From Rothia dentocariosa ATCC 17931 (lineage in GTDB: Bacteria; Actinomycetota; Actinomycetes; Actinomycetales; Micrococcaceae): a stretch of DNA of 64,000 bases. Made by a program: the position numbers and the translations under genes. Shown here piece after piece: positions 9,142 to 17,758 of this stretch (its first letter is position 1; every line of letters begins with the position of its first letter). The notes under the pieces were generated by a model, which did no database searches, was not told the DNA's origin, and worked only from the letters and a program-made list of their open reading frames with translations. Location: positions 992,001-1,056,000 of the forward strand of contig NC_014643.1 in NCBI RefSeq assembly GCF_000164695.2. The letters run 5' to 3'.

Positions 9142-10577
9142 TTGTTCAACACCGCCTCAAAAAGTTGTTTACCTGCATTTGTCGAAAGCTGGGAACCGGT
9201 TGTTGCATCCATATCCTCATAGACCACCGCAATGGCGATCTGAGGATCATCGGCGGGTGCAAACCCGGTAAACCAAGAGTTATTCAAACCACCCGTAGTT
9301 TCTGCGGTACCGGTCTTACCAGCAACCTTATACCCGGGCACGCCTGCGTTACGGGCAATACCGTTATCCACAGAGTTCACCATCCATTGTTTCACCTGAT
9401 CGGCGACTTTAGTAGAAGTTGAGGTGCGCAACTTCTCGGGTGAGAACTCGTAGAGCACGCTCAAGTTACTGGTTTTGACAGAACGAATCATATTGGGCTT
9501 CATCTGCACACCGCCGTTAGCGATCGCAGCAGAAGTCATCGCCACCTGCAGCGGGGTGGTGCGTACATCGTACTGACCCACGGATGCCTGCGCCAGCTGG
9601 CTCTGCGACATACCCTTCGGGAAGCTCGACTTAGCCACCGCCAACGGAATCTTCAAATCCTGACCATAACCAAAGTTTTCGGCAGTCCTAGAGATCCTAT
9701 CTTCACCCAAATCCATTGCGATCTGCGCAAAAGGAGTGTTGCAGGACTGCGCCATAGCCCATTCAATCGTAGCCTTAGTGCGTCCTCCACACTGACCGCC
9801 CGCATAGTTCGGAAGCGACACATTGGTTCCCGGAAGGGGAAGCTGTGCGGGGTTATCAATTGTGGAGTTCGCATCATATTTGCCGGACTCCAGAGCCGCA
9901 ACGGCATCAATAATCTTGAAGGTTGAGCCGGGCGAATAGGTGTTACCCGCAATAGCACGGTTGTAAAGCGGGTTATTCGGATTCGAGTTCAGTTCCTCAT
10001 AGTTGCTGACTACCGTAGACCCATCGTGGGATGCGAGCGTATTCGGGTCATATGAGGGAGACGAGGCCATCGCCAAGATTTCGCCAGTCTTGGGGTTGAT
10101 CGCCACAATAGAACCCTTACGGCCCTGCAGCAGGTTGTTAGCAAGCTCCTGAAGCTTGGAATCCACGGTGAGCTCGACGCTCGCACCGCGTGCCGAAGAA
10201 CCCGAGAAGAGCTGAGCAACACGATCGTAGAACTGGCTGTCGGAAGTACCCGAAAGCTCCTTGTCCATAGCAGACTCGACACCGGTAGAACCGTACACTG
10301 ACGAGAAATAACCCGTCAGCGCCGCATACTTTTCCGGCTCAGAGTACACGCGCTGATAGTTATACTCATCATCCGATTTCACCGACGAGGCGATTTCGGT
10401 TCCATCGACCACGATAGAGCCACGGTTAGCACCGTAGTTATCGTACAGAGAACGCGAGTTCCACGGGTTATCTTTGAGAGATTCGGTGTCGAAGAATTGG
10501 ATATAGCTCAACGTACCCATGAGCAGGATAAAAACGCAACCTGCGGCCATCCACATGCGGCGAATTGCCCTATCCAT
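9138..10577 (-). CDS. pbpA: class B penicillin-binding protein PbpA
   Basis: PbpA is a membrane-anchored D,D-transpeptidase that cross-links peptidoglycan and works with the FtsW/RodA polymerase encoded just upstream. The 479-residue protein has an N-terminal transmembrane helix (about 9-28), a small dimerisation region and a transpeptidase domain with active-site Ser218 (STFK 218-221), SCN (278-280) and KTGT near residue 415. The start ATG at 10577 is chosen over an upstream frame because AGGAGGT lies seven bases before it and the frame lacks PBP homology further upstream. It overlaps the end of the ftsW/rodA gene by eight bases. Confidence 0.93.
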   Translation of the reverse strand: MDRAIRRMWMAAGCVFILLMGTLSYIQFFDTESLKDNPWNSRSLYDNYGANRGSIVVDGTEIASSVKSDDEYNYQRVYSEPEKYAALTGYFSSVYGSTGVESAMDKELSGTSDSQFYDRVAQLFSGSSARGASVELTVDSKLQELANNLLQGRKGSIVAINPKTGEILAMASSPSYDPNTLASHDGSTVVSNYEELNSNPNNPLYNRAIAGNTYSPGSTFKIIDAVAALESGKYDANSTIDNPAQLPLPGTNVSLPNYAGGQCGGRTKATIEWAMAQSCNTPFAQIAMDLGEDRISRTAENFGYGQDLKIPLAVAKSSFPKGMSQSQLAQASVGQYDVRTTPLQVAMTSAAIANGGVQMKPNMIRSVKTSNLSVLYEFSPEKLRTSTSTKVADQVKQWMVNSVDNGIARNAGVPGYKVAGKTGTAETTGGLNNSWFTGFAPADDPQIAIAVVYEDMDATTGSQLSTNAGKQLFEAVLNK

Positions 10578-12033
10578 TGCGGTCACCTCCTGCTTGTTGA
10601 GTTGAAATACGGGCGAGAACGCTGGTTGCGCCCTCAGATTCATAGCTGTAGTCTTCGTGGTCGATACTTTCGGGAACGTCGAACCCGACCACGACGTGAG
10701 GCGCTCGCGCGGTATGCGAAATCGAAAGCCACAACGCCACGATAATCCAGTTAGCCACCAGGGATGAACCACCAGCAGACATAAACGGTGTGGTCAAACC
10801 GGTCAGCGGAATTAACCGGGTTACACCGCCAACCACCACGAAGAGCTGAAGCACCATAACCGTGGAAAGGCCCGCCGCCAAGAGCTTGCCGAAACCGTCA
10901 CGAGTGCCCAACGCCGCGCGGTAGCCACGCGAGATGAGGATGAGGAACATCATCAAAATAGCGCCCAGGCCGATCAGACCGAGTTCCTCACCGAGAGAAG
11001 TAATAATCATGTCCGAGTTAGCGAACGGCACCAAAGAGGTACGACCCTGGCCCCATCCACGGCCGAAGAGACCGCCGTAAGACAGACCGAAAATACCCTG
11101 AAGGATCTGACCGGAACCACCGCTGGAGGACATATAGACCTCGGGGTCAAAGGCATGCATCCAGCCATAGATACGGGCGTGCACGTGAGAAATGGAGTTG
11201 TAGGCGAAGTATCCGCCAACCACCACGCCGACACCGCCGACTACAAGCCAGGAAATCTTGCCGGTCGAGAGGTACAGCATCGCCATGAACAGCCCAAAGA
11301 ACAGGATTGCAGAACCCAGATCCTTCTGGAAAACCAACACGCCGATGCTGACCATCCACGCCAAGAAAATTGGGGTCAAATCGCGCAGACGCGGCAGATT
11401 GATGGGTCCCAGACGCTTACCCGCTGTGAGAATCAAATCGCGGTGTGTGGACAGGTAGCCTGCAAAGAAGATTGCCAGGGTAATCTTGGCAATTTCGCCG
11501 GGCTGGAAGGTACGCCCGCCGAGCCTGATCCAAATCCGTGCGCCGTTGATTTCGGTACCAAGGCCGGGAATAAGCGGCATGATAAGCAGGATGAAGGAGA
11601 GCACCAGCGAAATATAGGTGATCTTACGCAGCACTCGGTGATCCCGCAGGAAGTACAGCACAACGGAGCAGAGGATCATTGAGAAGCCCGTCCAGAACAG
11701 TTGCGACTCGCCCACTGGGGCCTTCTGCATGGCGGGATCCTTGTCGATGCGGAAAATCATCGCCAGCCCGATCCCGTTGAGCGCCACAACAAGCGGCAGA
11801 ATAAACGGATCGGCGTAACGCGCCCGGAATTGAAGCACCAGATGCGCGATGAGCGCGCACACACCCAACACCACGGTACCTTGAATCCACGGGTTTTTCC
11901 CCATATCCCACGCCGTTTCGGGGTCAATCAGGTACATGGAAAATGAACCGATGCCGACCGCAACCACGAGCAGAACAAGCTCAATCAGGCGACGCGAACG
12001 GGGTATGTGTGCATCACGCAATAGCCTAGCCAC
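10570..12033 (-). CDS. rodA: SEDS-family peptidoglycan polymerase (FtsW/RodA)
   Basis: This 487-residue multi-pass membrane glycosyltransferase polymerises lipid II into glycan strands and pairs with the adjacent class B PBP. About ten transmembrane helices are visible. Family signatures include the GARIWIRLGGRTFQPGEIAK region and the FVVVGGVTRLIPLTGLTTPF region. A GTG at 12033 is taken as the start because GGAAGG lies just upstream and it overlaps the pstP stop by eight bases. An ATG at 12117 would force a much longer overlap. In actinobacteria this locus is usually named rodA, although it is sometimes annotated ftsW. Confidence 0.92.
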   Translation of the reverse strand: MARLLRDAHIPRSRRLIELVLLVVAVGIGSFSMYLIDPETAWDMGKNPWIQGTVVLGVCALIAHLVLQFRARYADPFILPLVVALNGIGLAMIFRIDKDPAMQKAPVGESQLFWTGFSMILCSVVLYFLRDHRVLRKITYISLVLSFILLIMPLIPGLGTEINGARIWIRLGGRTFQPGEIAKITLAIFFAGYLSTHRDLILTAGKRLGPINLPRLRDLTPIFLAWMVSIGVLVFQKDLGSAILFFGLFMAMLYLSTGKISWLVVGGVGVVVGGYFAYNSISHVHARIYGWMHAFDPEVYMSSSGGSGQILQGIFGLSYGGLFGRGWGQGRTSLVPFANSDMIITSLGEELGLIGLGAILMMFLILISRGYRAALGTRDGFGKLLAAGLSTVMVLQLFVVVGGVTRLIPLTGLTTPFMSAGGSSLVANWIIVALWLSISHTARAPHVVVGFDVPESIDHEDYSYESEGATSVLARISTQQAGGDRNG

Positions 12034-13612
12034 GATTACCACCTTCCGTTGCTGAAGTTTTTTGACCTGTCTGCGCGCCGGACGAAGCCGCACCGGAAGG
12101 CTGTGTATTCCGGTCATCCTGCAGATTCACCTGAGCCTGCATGCGGTTTACGATAACCCGTGCATCGTCAAGATTATCCGCGTGAATCGTATTCTTCAAA
12201 AGCGTGCGGGTATGTTCGGGCAGCTGTGAAGTTTCCACTTCGCTTTCCTCGACCACATGGGAGAGATGGATTGGCCCCAACGACTGCGGAACTCCGTTAT
12301 AGACGGCGACCTTACCGTTATTTTCGCCAACGTAGTAGCGGCCCTCAACCCATTTCAGCCCGCTCCAACCCGCAATGAGCGCCAGCACAAGGATTACGGC
12401 TGCACTCACCAGCAGAATCGGGCGCCGACGGCGTCGAATTGGGTCCGCCAGAAGCTCTTCAAGCTCGTCCGGCAGCTTTGCGGGTTCCTCGGTGCTCATC
12501 GGTACGCGCTGCGCCAACGAGGCTCGATGCTCCAGGGTGCGGCTCGTCACCGCCGGAATACGCCCGGTCTCTGTTGCTACGGATGCGCTGCCCACCAGCT
12601 GATGTGGGCGAGAGCCAAGCTCGTGGCGCAAAATCGCGGCATTCGTGCGGGCAAAGTACACCGCATCCTGATCGCTCGCGTCGCCATCGTGAGGGAAGGA
12701 ATCCGTGAGGTCACGGGCGCGGCGGAACTTCTTGAGCGCGCGGTCGTGATCGGACAGACCCTCTTCGGCGTTTACTTCCTCGGTGATTTCCTCAAGCTCA
12801 GAGGTTGTCAGTGAGGTATCGATCTCGCCGGTCTCTGGCAGGGCAGAAGGACCTACAGGTTCGTCGGCGGGAAGTTCTTCGCGGTCAATAACCTGTACAA
12901 CCACGACCGTCACGTTATCGGGTGCGCCGCCGTCGAGAGTCATCTGGATAAGAACGTCCGCGATCTCACCCAGATCATCGGTGGAACGCATGACGGCTTC
13001 GATCTCTTCATCAGAGACCACTGCCTCTAAACCATCGGAAGCAAGCACCCAGCGCTCACCGGGAATGGCTTCTAACGTCTGCAGCTCAAGCTCGGGGGAG
13101 GCATCGACATCGCCAAGCACGCGCATAATCACGTTGCGGTGCGGGTGATTCTCCGCTTCTTCGGGAGTGATGCGGCCCTCGTTGAGAAGACGCTGCACGA
13201 AGGTGTGATCGGTCGAAATCTGCTCGAAACCGCCGTCTTCATCGGCGCGTAAACGATAGGCTCGCGAGTCGCCAATATGGGCCATCTCGATCTTTTCGCC
13301 GTCCACCAGCAGAGCGGTGCAGGTGGTACCCATGCCCGCAAGGCGCTGATCACTGGTTGCCAGATCATTGATAATGGCGTTGGCACTTTGGATTTCGTCG
13401 GCGAGGTATATGCCGCCGGTACCGTCAAAGTCGGGGTGGTCCAAAGGGGTCAGGTTCAAAACGGCGGTAGCGGAAGCGACGTCACCACCGACGTGCCCGC
13501 CCATGCCGTCAGCAACAACAGCAAGATAACGCCCACCGTACCCGGAGTCGTCATTCTTGCTGCGTTTCACGCCCGTATCGGAACGGGCTTCAAAGCGAAA
13601 GGCTATCTTCAA
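12026..13612 (-). CDS. pstP: PP2C-type Ser/Thr phosphatase PstP
   Basis: PstP removes phosphates placed by PknA and PknB. The 528-residue protein has a PP2C domain (about 5-240) with the metal-binding motifs KNDD, VADGMGGH, GDSRAY, ASDG and APDNVTV. A long acidic linker, a transmembrane helix near residue 400 and an extracellular tail ending in a Ser/Gly-rich stretch follow. The start appears to be TTG at 13612, with AGGGGG placed eight bases upstream inside the end of fhaB, which suggests coupled translation. It sits between fhaB and rodA in the canonical order. Confidence 0.93.
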   Translation of the reverse strand: MKIAFRFEARSDTGVKRSKNDDSGYGGRYLAVVADGMGGHVGGDVASATAVLNLTPLDHPDFDGTGGIYLADEIQSANAIINDLATSDQRLAGMGTTCTALLVDGEKIEMAHIGDSRAYRLRADEDGGFEQISTDHTFVQRLLNEGRITPEEAENHPHRNVIMRVLGDVDASPELELQTLEAIPGERWVLASDGLEAVVSDEEIEAVMRSTDDLGEIADVLIQMTLDGGAPDNVTVVVVQVIDREELPADEPVGPSALPETGEIDTSLTTSELEEITEEVNAEEGLSDHDRALKKFRRARDLTDSFPHDGDASDQDAVYFARTNAAILRHELGSRPHQLVGSASVATETGRIPAVTSRTLEHRASLAQRVPMSTEEPAKLPDELEELLADPIRRRRRPILLVSAAVILVLALIAGWSGLKWVEGRYYVGENNGKVAVYNGVPQSLGPIHLSHVVEESEVETSQLPEHTRTLLKNTIHADNLDDARVIVNRMQAQVNLQDDRNTQPSGAASSGAQTGQKTSATEGGNRG

Positions 13613-13615
13613 CGA

Positions 13616-14092
13616 TTACCCCCTCAGCTGCATAGTCGTTCCGCCCACACGGAAATCGACACCCGGCTCAATAGCAGTAGCGCGGGTCAGCTTTTGGTTG
13701 TTTACGAATGTGCCGTTGGTTGAGCCCAAATCCTCCAAGAACCAGCGAGAACCCTGTGGGAACAGACGGGCATGGCGACCGGAGGCGTAATCGTCCTGCA
13801 ACGAAACCTCAATATCATTGGCGCGACCGATAGTAACCGGGGAGTCACCCAACTGCATCATAGCTCCCGCCTGCACTCCCTTGGTGATCACCAAGCGGGA
13901 AGGACGTGCAGGAGGAGCTGCAATATGCTGCGGTTGCGGCTGCGAGTCTGCGGCAGATTCTACGGGTACGGAGCGGAAGTTCTTACCCAGCCCCAAATCG
14001 CGGCGGGCGGCTGCCACCACGAAAAACACAAAGAACCAGAGCAACCCCAAAAACGCAAAGCGCAGTATGGTTACAGTTAGCTCGGATGCCAT
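13616..14092 (-). CDS. fhaB: FHA-domain membrane protein FhaB
   Basis: This 158-residue protein has an N-terminal transmembrane helix (about 8-28) and a C-terminal FHA domain (about 82-155) with the phosphothreonine-binding pattern IGRANDIEVSLQDDYASGRH and LGSTNGTFVN. It is a cytosolic reader of threonine phosphorylation by PknA/PknB and is linked to FtsZ and divisome control in mycobacteria (there called FipA/FhaB). Its start overlaps the fhaA stop by one base (TAATG), and three bases separate it from pstP. Confidence 0.92.
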   Translation of the reverse strand: MASELTVTILRFAFLGLLWFFVFFVVAAARRDLGLGKNFRSVPVESAADSQPQPQHIAAPPARPSRLVITKGVQAGAMMQLGDSPVTIGRANDIEVSLQDDYASGRHARLFPQGSRWFLEDLGSTNGTFVNNQKLTRATAIEPGVDFRVGGTTMQLRG

Positions 14093-15003
14093 TAACGTAT
14101 ACCTCCAGAGGCAATTGAGCGGAAGAGAACTCGGGCTCCGCCCAACTGTAACACCGCTCCATCTTGGAGAACGGTAGGGGTTTTCAGCGGAAAACCATTC
14201 AGCCGGGTTCCATTGGTTGAGCCCAAGTCGGTGGCAACATAGTTGCCTCCCTGGCGGGAAATCTGTAGGTGGCGGCGCGAAATACCCTTGTCAGCCAGCC
14301 GCACGGACGCATCGGAACCGCGACCGATGACGAGAGGTGCCCCAGAAAGCTCATACCGTTGCCCGTTAATATCCACAAAAGCATGATGCGCCGCGGCACG
14401 TTGCTGCTGCTGCGGAGGATTCTGCGGGGAACGCGGTTTCGGTGCGGACGCGGCAGGTGCCTGCTGTTGCTGCTGAGGCTGTTCCGTGCGGCGCGGCGGA
14501 TTAGCCCGCGGTTTTGTAATTCTGGTCGGCAGACCGGTATCACGAGCCGGGGCAACGGGGGCGTAGTCGGAGGCGCCGTGGGCGGCACCGGCGGGAGGAA
14601 CATAGTTCGTCGCACCCGAGGGCGGAGCCTGGAACGCCTCAAAACTGGGCACAACCTCGAACTCGTCGGCTTCGAGATCGGCAATAGGGCTGAAGGTAAT
14701 ACGTACAGCCCCAATCAGTGAATACCCCTGCGCACGCGCATGCGAAATAGCAAGATTGCACAGCTCAACCGCGAATGGGTTGCCCCACTCCCGCACGCGC
14801 GAAAAATCGGCGCTCGAAAAGCGAACGTTGAAGATATTTGGTGCCATTGTGTGACCGCCCTGGTCCACATATGAGGCATCATCCATCGACGTGCGAATAC
14901 GGTTAGCTACATCAGCCTTTGCGAAGGTGCCAAAGCCTTTAGAAAAGCCGACGGTACGACCGATGCCTTGCTCCAGTCGTTCCAACTTATCAAATAACTT
15001 CAT
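14092..15003 (-). CDS. fhaA: FHA-domain protein FhaA with DUF3662 domain
   Basis: This 303-residue protein has an N-terminal DUF3662 domain (about 1-125), a Pro/Gln-rich low-complexity linker (about 130-205) and a C-terminal FHA domain (about 212-300) with IGRGSDASVRL, ISRRHLQI and LGSTNGTRLNG. In mycobacteria FhaA binds phosphorylated MviN and PknB and tunes peptidoglycan precursor supply. It is the first gene of the seven-gene minus-strand growth operon. A strong AGGAGG lies just before ATG 15003, and the operon promoter should be in 15004-15250. Confidence 0.92.
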   Translation of the reverse strand: MKLFDKLERLEQGIGRTVGFSKGFGTFAKADVANRIRTSMDDASYVDQGGHTMAPNIFNVRFSSADFSRVREWGNPFAVELCNLAISHARAQGYSLIGAVRITFSPIADLEADEFEVVPSFEAFQAPPSGATNYVPPAGAAHGASDYAPVAPARDTGLPTRITKPRANPPRRTEQPQQQQQAPAASAPKPRSPQNPPQQQQRAAAHHAFVDINGQRYELSGAPLVIGRGSDASVRLADKGISRRHLQISRQGGNYVATDLGSTNGTRLNGFPLKTPTVLQDGAVLQLGGARVLFRSIASGGIR

Positions 15004-15226
15004 TGCCTCCTCCTTTATGGCTCGGGCCGGATGTCACCCCTGGCATCCCGTGGTTGGGAACCCGAAGGGTTCAGTCTAGCTTTTGTAGCTGTGCATTTGC
15101 TGTGTCAGGTGTGAGTGCACACACCCAACTCTATTCTAGGGGATAGTGTGACCACCATGCCGATAATATACTTTTTACTCGTAAAATATAGACTCGAAAA
15201 CCCCAAATGTTGCCGACACAACAAAA

Positions 15227-15254
15227 AATCCCCGGCTCATCAGAACCGGGGATT
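15227..15254 (-). terminator. intrinsic terminator of tRNA-Leu
   Basis: Arms at 15227-15235 and 15246-15254 form a nine-bp stem with a ten-base loop. On the minus strand a run of six T follows, directly after the tRNA 3' end. Confidence 0.85.
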
Positions 15255-15256
15255 GC

Positions 15257-15343
15257 TGGTGCGCGAGGGGGGAGTTGAACCCCCACGCCCTCACGGGCAC
15301 ACGGACCTGAACCGTGCGCGTCTGCCTATTCCGCCACTCGCGC
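15257..15343 (-). tRNA. tRNA-Leu (anticodon CAG)
   Basis: An 87-base tRNA on the minus strand has a seven-bp acceptor stem (GCGCGAG with CTCGCGC), an encoded CCA end and the anticodon CAG in the loop TTCAGGT. It has a long variable arm typical of a class II tRNA and the T-loop GTTCAACTC. Its position downstream of the fhaA promoter region matches other Micrococcaceae. Confidence 0.95.
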
Positions 15344-15464
15344 AAGTGTCATACGACCCAAAGAGCCGCAGGCAACATATAGAACTATACAGGCTCCGTA
15401 ACAGACCGTCCACTTCGGTATTCGTGAACTTACTCACCGAAGGTTGAAATTGTCATAGGATATG

Positions 15465-15815
15465 TTATTTTCCTTCGTCGTGAGGGTTCGAGGTGGTATC
15501 GGTTTGGTCTGCGGCGGGCGCATCCTTTTTCTCGCGATGCACGCGCAAAAACCACGCCAGCGCACCAAAATAGGGGAGCACCAGAATGAACAGAAGCCAT
15601 TTGAGCTTCTGAATCTCGTTGAAGTAGGGGCTGCGATGCACCGTAAAAATGCAGTACAGCACCGAAGCAATCCAGATAAAAATCAGGGCAAGCACTGTGT
15701 ACTGGTAGATTGCCTGCGCCGTCGGATTCTGAAAAAGCACAAGAGGAAACACCGAAAAACCTAATGTCAGCACGTCTTTAGTATGCCAGAGGATACGCCA
15801 AGCGCCCGAGAACAT
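15465..15815 (-). CDS. small PLDc_N-type membrane protein
   Basis: This 116-residue protein has three hydrophobic segments (about 18-32, 37-60 and 70-90). The last has the pattern KLKWLLFILVLPYFGALAWF typical of the 'phospholipase D nuclease N-terminal' (PLDc_N) domain, here without any catalytic part. The C-terminal tail is charged. The function of stand-alone PLDc_N proteins is unknown. The ATG at 15815 lies inside a hairpin, so a GTG at 15773 (codon 15) is a possible alternative. It follows the AGCS symporter gene on the same strand by 48 bases. Confidence 0.7.
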   Translation of the reverse strand: MFSGAWRILWHTKDVLTLGFSVFPLVLFQNPTAQAIYQYTVLALIFIWIASVLYCIFTVHRSPYFNEIQKLKWLLFILVLPYFGALAWFLRVHREKKDAPAADQTDTTSNPHDEGK

Positions 15816-15837
15816 AAAATTTATGTCCTCGGGCGCT
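15801..15837 (-). terminator. hairpin between AGCS gene and PLDc_N gene, overlapping a start codon
   Basis: Arms 15801-15818 and 15820-15837 pair over about 17 bases with one mismatch. No T-run follows on the minus strand. The hairpin contains the ATG proposed for the downstream gene, so it may act as a partial terminator or block translation. Confidence 0.5.
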
Positions 15838-15863
15838 GCGGGGAGAGTTATCTAGGTGAAACG

Positions 15864-17417
15864 TTATACATTCGCAGCCTTTTTGGCGCGTTTGGCCGCA
15901 GCTGCCGCATCACGCTCAGCCCAGAACTCGCGGGTGGTCACCTCATCGGTGCCGTCCCAAGCCGCAAGATTCTTAATCTCAGGCATGTCGGATGCTTTGA
16001 AAATAGGCTCCACACCGGATTTGCGCTGCCGCTCGTAGTTCTTGAGCACCGCAACGACCTTCGGCGAAAGCCACACCACCGCAATCAGGTTCACAATCAC
16101 CATGCCCGCGTTGAGCATATCTGCCGTGGTCCACACCAGCTCCAGCGATGCAATTGCTCCGAAGAATACGAAGCCCAGCACCACCAGACGGAACGCCGTC
16201 AACGCCCCGGGCTTCTCAGTCACGAAGCGAATATTCGATTCGCCGTAATAGTAGTTGCCGATGACCGAGGAGAAGGCGAAGAGGAAAATCGCGATGGTTA
16301 GGAAGTGGGTGGCCCAGGTGCCGAGCTGGTGGGCAAGCGCATCCTGAGTCAGTCCAGCACCGCGGGTCTTATTGCCATAGGTTGGGTTCGACAAAAGCAC
16401 GATAAACGCGGTGACCGAGCAGACCAGCATCGTATCGAAATACACGCCCAAAGCCTGTACATAGCCCTGCTTTGCGGGGTGCGAAATAGTTGCGGTTGCG
16501 CCCGCGTTCGGGGCGGTACCCATGCCGGCCTCGTTCGAGAGCAGACCGCGCTTCATGCCCCAAATAACGGCGCCCATCGTGCCGCCCACTACGAACTCGC
16601 GCAGACCGAAAGCACCCTGGAAAATCATGAGCAGAACGTTCGGGATTTCGCCCACATTGAGCGCAACCACGAACAGTCCCAGCAGCATGTACAGAACCGC
16701 CATGAACGGCACCATATACTCGGTGACCGTAGAAATGGTGCGGATACCGCCAAAGATAATCGCAGCCGTCAGTGCGGCAACGAAAAGGCCTACCACGATG
16801 CGGAAACCCATATTCTCGGTACCGGAAATACCGATATTCAGGGAGTTCGCACCAGCTTCCACGATCGCATTGGTTTGTACCGCGCAGAACACAAAACTAT
16901 AGGTGAGCACGATAAAGCCCACGAAAATCAGGCCCAGCCAGCGTGCATTCAGGCCACGCTGCATATAGTAGGCAGGACCGCCAATATAGGAATCCTTGCC
17001 GCGTTCTTTATACAGCTGACCCAGCAGGGATTCGGCAAAAGCGGATGCGCCGCCCACGGCAGCAATGACCCACATCCAAAACACCGCGCCGGGACCACCC
17101 ATTGCAATAGCGATCGCCACGCCCGCAATATTGCCGGTACCCACGCGGGATGCCGCCGAAACGGTGAACGCGCGGAACGAGGAAATGCTCTTGCTCCCAT
17201 CGGCCTCGTGACCGGACGGGTCGGTGAGTACGCGCAGCATCTCGGGCAGGGAACGCCACTGCACGGCACGGGTGCGGATCGTCAAGAACAAGCCCACGAC
17301 AATCAAGGCAACGAACAGAAAGTTTTCCCATATCCAGCTTTGAATGCTGTCAACCACGCTGGTCGCACCAGCGGTAGAGGCGTTAATGTCCTGAATAAAA
17401 TTTACAAGTGAGTCCAC
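15864..17417 (-). CDS. alanine/glycine:cation symporter (AGCS family)
   Basis: This 517-residue sodium- or proton-coupled importer of alanine or glycine has about ten to eleven transmembrane helices. It carries the AGCS signatures SAASRVGTGNIAGVAIAI (about 88-105), GGPAYYMQRGL and the late NEAGMGTAPNAGAT. The GTG at 17417 is preceded by GAAAGAG. No glycine riboswitch was recognised in the 340 bases upstream. The gene is probably mono- or bicistronic with the PLDc_N protein downstream. Confidence 0.93.
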   Translation of the reverse strand: MDSLVNFIQDINASTAGATSVVDSIQSWIWENFLFVALIVVGLFLTIRTRAVQWRSLPEMLRVLTDPSGHEADGSKSISSFRAFTVSAASRVGTGNIAGVAIAIAMGGPGAVFWMWVIAAVGGASAFAESLLGQLYKERGKDSYIGGPAYYMQRGLNARWLGLIFVGFIVLTYSFVFCAVQTNAIVEAGANSLNIGISGTENMGFRIVVGLFVAALTAAIIFGGIRTISTVTEYMVPFMAVLYMLLGLFVVALNVGEIPNVLLMIFQGAFGLREFVVGGTMGAVIWGMKRGLLSNEAGMGTAPNAGATATISHPAKQGYVQALGVYFDTMLVCSVTAFIVLLSNPTYGNKTRGAGLTQDALAHQLGTWATHFLTIAIFLFAFSSVIGNYYYGESNIRFVTEKPGALTAFRLVVLGFVFFGAIASLELVWTTADMLNAGMVIVNLIAVVWLSPKVVAVLKNYERQRKSGVEPIFKASDMPEIKNLAAWDGTDEVTTREFWAERDAAAAAKRAKKAANV

Positions 17418-17758
17418 AGGTTTTCTCTTTCGTCACGGCATAGAAGCGTAATAGGGATAGCAACTATGCGGGCATGAAGGCGCGAAGGTGCAAACCGGGT
17501 AGACCGCACGCCAGGGAAAGAAATTCCCTTTAGAAATTACAGGTACTTATTGTTCCGTTGATGAAGGGTGTACGGCAATCTCATTGGGGGTCTTGCTCAA
17601 ATTTGTAACGAATAATTAATATAGCCGGAACACGGGTGACATTCCGTTTGACAAGCAAAAACATCAAAAAGTTATGGCTGAACCACAATTCATATCAAAC
17701 ATCGTTTAATAGACATAAAAACACTCTCCAGCGGAGAAAATGAATCTTTGACTACATG
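17418..17758. promoter_or_regulatory. intergenic region upstream of AGCS gene
   Basis: These 341 bases are AT-rich and gene-free. They carry the AGCS promoter; a TATATT box on the minus strand near 17620 is a candidate -10. The lysX 3' end abuts them. No clear hairpin terminator for lysX and no recognisable riboswitch were seen. Confidence 0.4.

Noticed and set aside
17418..17758. Glycine riboswitch upstream of the AGCS symporter
   Set aside because: The conserved core motifs could not be found on the minus strand.
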